Below are positions 1 through 7,548 of a DNA stretch of 64,000 bases, piece after piece. The notes beneath the pieces are model-generated. The model saw only the letters and a program-made list of their open reading frames with translations, was not told the DNA's origin and ran no database searches. The position numbers were made by a program, and so were the translations under genes. Position 1 is the stretch's first letter. Each line of letters starts with the position of its first letter. The stretch is taken from NCBI GenBank assembly GCA_938017505.1, contig CALIKV010000031.1, positions 1 through 64,000 on the forward strand, in the 5' to 3' direction. Origin of the DNA: an uncultured Sulfolobales archaeon. Lineage in GTDB: Archaea > Thermoproteota > Thermoprotei_A > Sulfolobales > NBVN01.

Positions 1-742
1 CCTCACTCAGTGCCTTGATCAAAGCTTGAGTGTCGACGACTCCTCCTCTGGATGTGTTGATCAACGTCGCGCTCCTCTTCATAAGCCTCAAACGATCCTC
101 GTCAATCAAGTGCCTGGTCTCAGGAGTGAGGGGGACGTGGATGCTGACCACGTCAGCCTCCTTCAGGAGCGTCTCCAGATCCACGTAAGTGACTCCCAAC
201 CCCTGCTCGACTTGAGGGCTCGCCCTGTACACGTCGTAGTATATGACCCTCATGCCTAGTCCGTTGACAGCTATTGAGGCGACCTCCCTGCCTATCCTTC
301 CGAGACCGACTATACCGAGGATCTTCCCCTTAAGCTCGAAGCCCTCGGCCTCTTTCTTAACCCACTTACCATCCCTCATCTTCCTGTCCGAGTAAGCTAT
401 CTTCCTCGCCAGCGCGAGCATAAGCCCTATGACCAGCTCCGCCACGCTCCTGGTAGGGGCTTCAGGAGTGTTCAAAACTTTAATGCCTCTCACCTCAGCG
501 GCCTTAACGTCTATGTTGTCAAGTCCGACACCAGCCCTGGCTATCACCTTGAGGTTCTCAGCGTTGTTGATCACGTCGGCAGTGACTAGGGGTTTACTCC
601 TCACAAAGAGGACGTCGACGTCCCTAACTAACTCGACCAGCTCTCTATCCGATGGATACTCTCTGTAGATTATCTGGAAGCCGGCTTCCTCCAGCATCCT
701 GACCGCTTCCCTATGTATCGGAGCCGTTAAGAGGGCCTTCAT
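1..742 (-). CDS. serA: D-3-phosphoglycerate dehydrogenase (partial, runs off the window edge)
   Basis: Reverse-strand reading from ATG at 742 gives [22 protein letters not shown]...[44 protein letters not shown]...[17 protein letters not shown]...; typical 2-hydroxyacid dehydrogenase. Absent from ORF track because it has no stop in the window. Confidence 0.93.
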   Translation of the reverse strand, partial: [247 protein letters not shown]

Positions 743-1905
743 CTCCTGCCCACCCACCCGAGCTCGTCAAGCACCTCCTTGATAGAGTTAAGCACTTCTT
801 CAATGTACTCTTTAGGCATGTAACCCATGTGCCCCACCCTGAAGGAGGTCTTCTTGAATTTGCCGTAGCCCGCGGCTATCTCGTAGCCTTTCTCACGAAC
901 CCTGCTGTAGACCTCGTACCCGTCGATCCCTTGAGGGGCCTTGATGGAGGTTATCGTCGGCGACTCGTAGCCCTTCCTGGCGAAAAGCTCTAGCCCGAGG
1001 TCACGCACGCCCTCCCTGACCATACTGGCTCTCTCCGAGTACATCGAGAGCCAGGAGTCCTTGCCGCCCATCAAGTCAACGATCCGAAGCATCACGTTAA
1101 GCCCCATTATCTGGGGTATTGGAGGGGTTGAAGGAGTTGACCACTCCTTCTCCTGGTACTGCAGGTACTTCAGCACGTCGAAATACCAGCCCCTGTCAGG
1201 GATGTTCTCGGCCTTCTTCAAGGCCTCCCTGCTGAAGATGCCGACGGCTAGACCGGGTGGCACGCCGAAGGCCTTCTGACTGCTCGTGAAGACTACGTCG
1301 AGACCCCACTCGTCGAACTTAATGTCAGCAGCGCCCATGGCTGAAACGGCGTCCACGAAGACCAGCTTCCCGTGATCCTTAGACACTCTTGCCAGCTCTC
1401 TCAACGGATTTAAGACGCCGGTGCTGGTCTCGTTATAGGTTATTGTAACTGCCTCAACCTCCGGGTGCTTCCTAAGAGACTCGTCGAGCTCCTCAGGAAG
1501 GACGGGCTCACCTGCCTCCTTCTCCAACACGACAGCCTTCCTGCCGTTACTCTCGACAGCCTCCCTATACCTGGAGCCGAACTCCCCTATGATCGTGGTT
1601 AACACGCTGCCGCCAGCAGTCACGAAGTTCCTCACGCTAGCCTCCATAATCCCGGTCCCACTGCTGGGGAAGAGGAGGGCCACGCCGTCAACAGCCCCGG
1701 CGAACCTGGAGAGCCTCTCAACAGTGTCCTTATGCAGCGCTCTGTACTCCTTCGACCTATGGCTGAACATCTGGAACCTCATGACCTCGAGAACCTCGGG
1801 GAAACAGGCAACAGGCCCTGCCGTGAAGAGCTTTAGGGGTTTAGGCCAGACGAGCCTGTATAACTCATCAACAACTCCCCGGCCGACTGAACCCAAGACG
1901 TCCAC
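739..1905 (-). CDS. Class V aminotransferase (serine-pyruvate / alanine-glyoxylate / phosphoserine type)
   Basis: LFTAGPVACFPEVLEVM, VTITYNETSTGVLNPL, VDAVSAMGAADIKFDEWGLDVVFTSSQKAFGVPPGL (PLP Lys); overlaps serA start by 4 nt. Confidence 0.9.
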   Translation of the reverse strand: MDVLGSVGRGVVDELYRLVWPKPLKLFTAGPVACFPEVLEVMRFQMFSHRSKEYRALHKDTVERLSRFAGAVDGVALLFPSSGTGIMEASVRNFVTAGGSVLTTIIGEFGSRYREAVESNGRKAVVLEKEAGEPVLPEELDESLRKHPEVEAVTITYNETSTGVLNPLRELARVSKDHGKLVFVDAVSAMGAADIKFDEWGLDVVFTSSQKAFGVPPGLAVGIFSREALKKAENIPDRGWYFDVLKYLQYQEKEWSTPSTPPIPQIMGLNVMLRIVDLMGGKDSWLSMYSERASMVREGVRDLGLELFARKGYESPTITSIKAPQGIDGYEVYSRVREKGYEIAAGYGKFKKTSFRVGHMGYMPKEYIEEVLNSIKEVLDELGWVGRR

Positions 1906-1977
1906 CGAGAATTATAGCTGAACAAGGTTAATAACGTTGTATTTGCGTTAATTACGCGGCGTAGGCCCACCTTAGGA

Positions 1978-2020
1978 GGGTTCTGAGCTACGTAGTCTTT
2001 TGATAGACTTACATAGCTCT
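1978..2020. repeat. Dispersed hairpin repeat, copy A
   Basis: GAGCTACGTAGTC-TTTTGATA-GACTTACATAGCTC (1985-2019), imperfect inverted repeat shared with 16093..16135 and 35796..35839; preceded by GGGTTCT. Confidence 0.75.
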
Positions 2021-2420
2021 TCCTCTCAACACCTCATTAAGGGTTTTCGGGGTGAACCCAGCTCCCCGCATCTGGAGGTTCAGGACCGCTACAACGTCTC
2101 TGTACATTGCTAAGCCGCACCCCCACATTTCATCAACCTGCTCCCATAGGCTACCGGCTTGTACTCGAGCATGAACTGGAAAGTTCAAGCGTTCCACTTC
2201 GAAAACTTCCTATTCATATCTTTTGAGCCATTGAGAACTCCCTTTGATTTTTCTCAGGTCTTCAAGGATTCCCCGCTTTCGATCTCTTTGAGCTCTTTCA
2301 CAATGATAGCTGTCAAACCCCTTCTACTCTGGAACTGTTGGCGGGGCGTACTAGCGTTGGCGAGACTCCCGTGTATCGTGCTTGATCCGACATCGACAAT
2401 AGCGTTTAAAGTGAGTTAAC
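2009..2420 (-). pseudogene. Decayed tnpB (IS200/IS605-type) C-terminal remnant
   Basis: ORF 2009..2197 contains CGLAMYRDVVAVLNLQMRGAGFTPKTLNEVL, resembling the TnpB C-terminal RuvC-III segment (CG.x.DRDVVAVLNL..RG). Upstream, a different frame gives LEDLRKIKG, resembling the TnpB LEDL motif; frames are interrupted. Confidence 0.7.
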
Positions 2421-2502
2421 GAGTCTCAGGCGGGGGTTCTCTCCTCATTAAGTTCAGTAGCACCTAGCTGTCCTCATCCAAGTTGCTTAGTTACGCGGGA
2501 AT

Positions 2503-3720
2503 TTAAGTTTTCGCCGTTATTTCCTCAACGAGTTCCCGTATTCTCTTAACGCCCTCAACTATCTTCTCCTCGTCTACTGCGTAACTGAACCTGATGTAGT
2601 CCCTCCCGAAGTCCTTCGGGAAGGCCGTCCCCGGTAGGGTCACGACGTACTTCTCATCTATCAGCTTGTTGACGAACGCCTCCACGTCAAGGCCTACGGA
2701 GCCAAGCAGCTTAGCCACCCTAGGGAATAGGTAGAAGGCTCCCCTACCCCTCCAAACCTCGAAGCCTTTCACCTTCCTCAACTCGTTGTAGAGGGTCAGC
2801 CTCCTCCTGTCAAAGAGCTTCACCATCTCCCTGACAGGAGTCCAGTCGCCTTTAAGAGCTGTCACGCCTGCCTTCTGAGCCACTGAGGGCGGGCAGGACC
2901 ACGTGTTCACGGCCAGCTTGACAAGCAGCTTGGCAACCTCCCTCCTCACCACTAAGTAACCGAGCCTCCAACCAGTCATCGAGAACGTCTTCGAGAACCC
3001 GTTGCAGTAAAGGACGTGATCCCTCCAGTCAGGGAAGCTCATGAAGGACTTGAAATCGGCATTCTCGTAGAGGAAGTTATCGTATATCTCGTCGGCGAAT
3101 ATGAGGAGCTTGTAGTCCCTGGCGAGATCCATCAACTCCTCGACCTCCTTGCTGCTGAAGACCGCTCCGGTAGGGTTGTGTGGGTTGACTATGGCGATCC
3201 CCCTAGTCTTCTTCGTTATTGACTCGTGGATAGCGTTGAGATCGAGCGCGAAGCCTTCCTCGCTGCCTAACCACTTTAAAGGCACGTAGACGGGTCTCGC
3301 ACCGAGGAACTTAGGCAGCTCAGAGTACACTGGGTACGTCGGGTCAGTGACTATGACCTCGTCTTTGGGCCTCACGTAGGCCGCCATAGCTAAGTAAGCA
3401 GCCCCCTTCGTTCCCATAGTAATCAACACCTCGTCAGGCCTGACGTCGCTGCCGTACTTGGCGTTCAAGTACTCAGCGACTGACTCCCTCAACTCCCTAA
3501 TGCCCTCAGTCTCTGTGTAGCCGGTGAACCTCAGGTCAAGCGCCTTCTTACCCTCCTCAATTATGTGAGGTGGAGTGGGTATGTCAGGCTGGCCAACCCC
3601 GAACGATATCACGTTGAAGCCTCTTGAGGTCAGCTCCTTAGCACGGGCGATGTACTGGAAGGCGGTCTCGCCGGAGATCTCCTCAACAACACCGCTGTAA
3701 TTGAGGACGGGCGATATCAC
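2503..3720 (-). CDS. Pyridoxal-phosphate aminotransferase class I/II (aspartate aminotransferase-like)
   Basis: ISFGVGQPDIPTPPHI, NPHNPTGAVFS, IFADEIYDNFLY, NGFSKTFSMTGWRLGY. Confidence 0.92.
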   Translation of the reverse strand: MISPVLNYSGVVEEISGETAFQYIARAKELTSRGFNVISFGVGQPDIPTPPHIIEEGKKALDLRFTGYTETEGIRELRESVAEYLNAKYGSDVRPDEVLITMGTKGAAYLAMAAYVRPKDEVIVTDPTYPVYSELPKFLGARPVYVPLKWLGSEEGFALDLNAIHESITKKTRGIAIVNPHNPTGAVFSSKEVEELMDLARDYKLLIFADEIYDNFLYENADFKSFMSFPDWRDHVLYCNGFSKTFSMTGWRLGYLVVRREVAKLLVKLAVNTWSCPPSVAQKAGVTALKGDWTPVREMVKLFDRRRLTLYNELRKVKGFEVWRGRGAFYLFPRVAKLLGSVGLDVEAFVNKLIDEKYVVTLPGTAFPKDFGRDYIRFSYAVDEEKIVEGVKRIRELVEEITAKT

Positions 3721-3884
3721 GTGAACACCCGTAATACTTAAGCCCCACCGTCTAATAAACGTTCATGAGACTGTTAGGAGTTCTAAACGCGATAGGAGAA
3801 CGCGGGGCTAAGTTTTTAATGGACGTCGAGGGACGAATGGTTATAGAGAAAAAGGCTTTCTCGATTTTTACGCCCCGTTTCAGC

Positions 3885-6092
3885 TTAGCCTGCTATCTTT
3901 CTACGCACTACCATAACTAAGTAGGCCGCTATCAAGACGGATATGAGTGAGAAGACCACGGCTAGCCAGACGGCGGTGGAGATCATGGAGATGCCCTCAG
4001 TAGCCGACTTTATCGCCGACACGTCTGCCTTAATGGTACCCACGTCAGTCTTAACGGTAGCTACGTCGCCCTGAACGCTCGTTATCGTGCCTTTGAGAGT
4101 CCCTACGTCTGTCTTAACGGTAGCTACGTTACCGTCTATACTGGTCACCACGGGCTTTATCGCCGCTACGTCTGCTTTAATGGTTCCTACATCCGTCTTT
4201 ATAACAGCTACGTCGCCCTGAACACTCGTTATGGTAGCGTCCAGCGAGTCAAGCATGGATATCACCGTGGCTAAGTCGGCCTGGATTGCCGTGAGTATTG
4301 GGTCGCCTTCCTCGGTCACTGTGAAGAGCGCGTAGGTCGGCTTGTACGGCGGCTCAGACGCTTCTGGATATATTGACACTACGTGTAGCCCTGGCCTGAA
4401 GCCCGCTGCTATGAAGACCACCTCGATGTCGCCGGTCTCGTTAGCCCATATTAGGGATGGCCAGTACCAGACGCCGTTAGCTCCTAAGAAGTTGTTGTCT
4501 ATGTTGATGGCATAGCCTTTTCCAGGCTCGAAGCCCAGGCCTATGACGCGGACTTCCGACCCGTCGTTGCTGATGACCGACGGCACTACCACGAATTTAG
4601 GTAGTATGGTGAAAGTCGCTTCAGCCCACGTGGTGCATACATACCACGGATAGCACGCCGTTACATCGTGCTCGCCGCCGTAGTCGTGGGGAACTACGAA
4701 CCTCACTGTGACGTTGAACTTCCCGTCAGGTCCTGTCGTGCCGTTAACGATGTTAATCCAATCACTATAACCAACTTCTGGGTTATATCCATACCACCAT
4801 ATGCCTACAAGCACGTCTGCCGGGAATCCGTAGACCCTAGCCTCTACCAAATCACCTACGTAGCCTTTCTCGGGTATCAAGACCAGCGTCGGGTGGACGT
4901 AGATGTAGAAGACGTACAGGACGCCTGCGTTACTGACTTTAACGGTGTGCCATCCTACCGTGAGCTCAGGCACCTTGAACGTCGTGTTGAAGAACCCTGA
5001 CGCGTTAGGCGTGACGCTTCCTAAGAACTTGCCGTCAACGCTGAAGCTGACGGGGCCTGTTGGGTTCCACCAAGCGCCAGCGACCACCACGGTGTCGAAG
5101 ACGTAGACATCAAGTCCTAATGTGTTGTTGCCTGCACCCGTGTATAGGTCTGTGAAGGGAAGTGGTTCATCACCGTATTTCACAGACTTCAGCTGGACGA
5201 AAGCCCTATAATACTCCTCGTACTCAACGTAATCGATTAAGTCGCCTGTTTCGTTATACCACACGTACACCGTGACCGTATCGCTCGGCACGGAACCAAA
5301 TCCAATCCACTCTGCCTTCAAGTCTTTAATGCGCCACGAGTAAGTGAGCTTTCCTACGTTGTCTGTCCAGGCCTGTCCGAACACCTCGTCGTTCGCGCTA
5401 CTGCCCCCGTAAGTCAGGTTCAGCAGCTTGTTAGGCTGGAGAGCAACACCCTTCAGAGTCACTAATGCCCCTCCGGGACCCTCCGTCGGGGTTATTTCTA
5501 AGGCAGGCAGGATGTCAACTATCTGAGCGCTGACGGCCACGGCGGTGGCTGCACCGTCGAATATCTTTATGTACTGGTACTCAGGGGTTATGTCGAAGGG
5601 TATCGGCCCTATAAGCACTTTATATGAGGTAGAACCAATGGTGATAGTTCCTATGTAGAAGTCGGCCTTACCTCCCTTCAGAAGCGGGTTGGTCTTGCTG
5701 ACCTTCTTCAACGGTGCGTTTAAGTCGCTCACCAAGAAGCCTCTAGCGTAGCATTTGTCGTCAGGGCTTATCGCTGAATAACCGTCTTTACTTATGTATA
5801 GGTCAAACTGGGACCCCGAGAACGTGACTAAGTTGGTGGATCCAATTGCGAAGACTATGGCTAGGTAGCCGGTCGCCGGAAGGCCATCCATCTCAATGAC
5901 CTCGTCGGAGCCCGCCTTAATCGATACGTTGAAGTCCGCGAGATCGATGGTGGTTGGAGAATCCCTACTGTCTACTACACCAAGTACTGGGTGGCCTGTT
6001 GAGGCCTGAATGGGAATTGACGTCAGGAGTCCTAGTGCCAGCACCGCTATGATGAGTAGAGCGCTTACTTTATACGCCTTGTTTGTGTTCAT
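3885..6092 (-). CDS. Large secreted/surface protein, Ig-like beta-rich repeats plus C-terminal coiled coil and TM anchor (candidate S-layer or stalk protein)
   Basis: N-terminal signal-like segment (ALLIIAVLALGLLTSIPIQA), repeated beta-rich modules, heptad-like repeats VKTDVGTIKADV(A/S)AIK, C-terminal hydrophobic helix followed by RRK. Confidence 0.75.
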   Translation of the reverse strand: MNTNKAYKVSALLIIAVLALGLLTSIPIQASTGHPVLGVVDSRDSPTTIDLADFNVSIKAGSDEVIEMDGLPATGYLAIVFAIGSTNLVTFSGSQFDLYISKDGYSAISPDDKCYARGFLVSDLNAPLKKVSKTNPLLKGGKADFYIGTITIGSTSYKVLIGPIPFDITPEYQYIKIFDGAATAVAVSAQIVDILPALEITPTEGPGGALVTLKGVALQPNKLLNLTYGGSSANDEVFGQAWTDNVGKLTYSWRIKDLKAEWIGFGSVPSDTVTVYVWYNETGDLIDYVEYEEYYRAFVQLKSVKYGDEPLPFTDLYTGAGNNTLGLDVYVFDTVVVAGAWWNPTGPVSFSVDGKFLGSVTPNASGFFNTTFKVPELTVGWHTVKVSNAGVLYVFYIYVHPTLVLIPEKGYVGDLVEARVYGFPADVLVGIWWYGYNPEVGYSDWINIVNGTTGPDGKFNVTVRFVVPHDYGGEHDVTACYPWYVCTTWAEATFTILPKFVVVPSVISNDGSEVRVIGLGFEPGKGYAINIDNNFLGANGVWYWPSLIWANETGDIEVVFIAAGFRPGLHVVSIYPEASEPPYKPTYALFTVTEEGDPILTAIQADLATVISMLDSLDATITSVQGDVAVIKTDVGTIKADVAAIKPVVTSIDGNVATVKTDVGTLKGTITSVQGDVATVKTDVGTIKADVSAIKSATEGISMISTAVWLAVVFSLISVLIAAYLVMVVRRKIAG

Positions 6093-6189
6093 GCTTTGAA
6101 GTCACCACGATAGATATCTCCCTCGATAGAGTATTTAAGCCTGATGCCTACAGAAGTTAAGTGTTTCTAGGTTCTGTATACAGGGTTAC

Positions 6190-6759
6190 TCACGTCACGA
6201 ACTCGAGAAGTATTAGACCTTTCACGTGCTCTGCTCTCCGGACGTGATGTCCTAGACCTATCACCACCCCCTCTACGAACTTGGCTAGGGGCTCTGTCGA
6301 CTTCGCCGCGTGCGTTGATGAGACGCACCTGAGTTTAGTAGTGTTTCCCTCCCGCTTAAGCTCCACCTCGTTTAAATCCCACCTAACGGTCTCCAGGAAG
6401 CTCTTCAGCTTGTTAAGTGGGTTGTCGAACCTCTCCCTCAGGTACTTCCCGTAGAGGACGCCGCTCTCGAACCACTTCTTAAGTAGCTCCTCCTGAGACC
6501 TACAGGAACCCTCTGTCAAGCACTCGAGGACTTCCTGAGGCGTGAAAACCCCTCCGAGCACTCTCAGCGACGCCACGGCCTCAAGAGTCTCGGCAGCCTC
6601 CTCAACGCTGTAGCCGAGGTCCTCTAATCTGACGGCCTGCTTCAGTGACTCCTCCACGAACCTGCTTATGAACGTCCCCTTCTTCCTCGAGACCCTGAGG
6701 ATCTCCTCCACTATGTCCTCGGACACGTAGACGAGCTTCTTCTCCTTACCCATACGCAC
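6190..6759 (-). CDS. Hypothetical protein, paralog of the adjacent upstream gene, N-terminal RHH-like segment
   Basis: KKLVYVSEDIVEEILRVSRKKGTFISRFVEESLKQAV; C-terminal half aligns with product of 6746..7369. Confidence 0.6.
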   Translation of the reverse strand: MRMGKEKKLVYVSEDIVEEILRVSRKKGTFISRFVEESLKQAVRLEDLGYSVEEAAETLEAVASLRVLGGVFTPQEVLECLTEGSCRSQEELLKKWFESGVLYGKYLRERFDNPLNKLKSFLETVRWDLNEVELKREGNTTKLRCVSSTHAAKSTEPLAKFVEGVVIGLGHHVRRAEHVKGLILLEFVT

Positions 6760-7369
6760 CAGCTTCCCTCTTAACAGCCTCCAGCCCGAGGGAACCCCTG
6801 GATACCTCCCTACTGACCACCCTATAGCTCAGGACGTTGAGGGCCCCCTCCAGGAACGCCGCTAGGAGGACGCTGTAGGGCTCAGGAGCCTTGGGGTTCG
6901 CCACCCTCACGTGTAGGCCCTCACCACTCCTCCTCACAGTCAGCTCTGGGGCTTCCCACGTGAATGACTTGAAGCTGTTTAAGAACGCCTCGACAGGATC
7001 TCTAAGATCGCCAGTGGCGTAGCGCTTCGCAAGCCAAGCCCCAGCCTCAAACCAGCTCCTAACAGCCTGATCCCCGGCACCTCGATACGCTAGCTCTATC
7101 ATCTCATATAATAAGCCCTCCAAAACTAACACGTAGCCAGTCCTCCTAGCCGCCTCCAGGAGTGACTCCTCCTCAACAACCCTCCTCAAGTTCACGCCAG
7201 AGTCCTCAGCCTTGAGAACTACCTCGAAGATCTCGTTGACGAGGCTGTAGAGACTGCAACCCCTCCTTTCAGCCACCTCGCTAAGCCTGTCCACGAGATC
7301 CTTCCTTGCGAAGAGTGCCTTCCTCTCAGCCTCACTCCTGATCAAAACCAACCACCAACAACCCATCAT
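6746..7369 (-). CDS. Hypothetical protein, paralog of downstream gene
   Basis: RKALFARKDLVDRLSEVAERRGCSLYSLVNEIFEVVLKAEDSG; RSWFEAGAWLAKRYATGDLRDPVEAFLNSFKSFTWE matches KKWFESGVLYGKYLRERFDNPLNKLKSFLETVRWD; overlaps downstream gene by 14 nt. Confidence 0.6.
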   Translation of the reverse strand: MMGCWWLVLIRSEAERKALFARKDLVDRLSEVAERRGCSLYSLVNEIFEVVLKAEDSGVNLRRVVEEESLLEAARRTGYVLVLEGLLYEMIELAYRGAGDQAVRSWFEAGAWLAKRYATGDLRDPVEAFLNSFKSFTWEAPELTVRRSGEGLHVRVANPKAPEPYSVLLAAFLEGALNVLSYRVVSREVSRGSLGLEAVKREAGAYG

Positions 7370-7443
7370 CTAGTAATAATTACGTGAACAAGCTCTTTTA
7401 ATACTTCCCTCCGTTGAGGGAGCACGCAAAGCCCTGTAAATAG

Positions 7444-7545
7444 GGGGTGGTGACTGCAAGTGGCTAGTCAGTCCCGAGCATGCTCTGAGTTCACTCAGAC
7501 CACACCGCGGTCGCGGTACGTCGTACTAAGTACCGTCGGTCTCCA
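7444..7545. ncRNA. Candidate structured intergenic RNA (several hairpins)
   Basis: GACTG(7452)...CAGTC(7473); TCTGAG-TTCA-CTCAGA (7484-7499); GGTAC(7515)...GTACC(7534), all between polB stop and the next gene. Confidence 0.3.
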
Positions 7546-7548
7546 TCC

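Noticed and set aside
1061-1921. Plus-strand ORFs antisense to the class V aminotransferase (1061..1279, 1589..1921)
   Set aside because: Overlap a strongly supported gene and have no recognisable protein features; typical shadow ORFs of GC-rich codon use.
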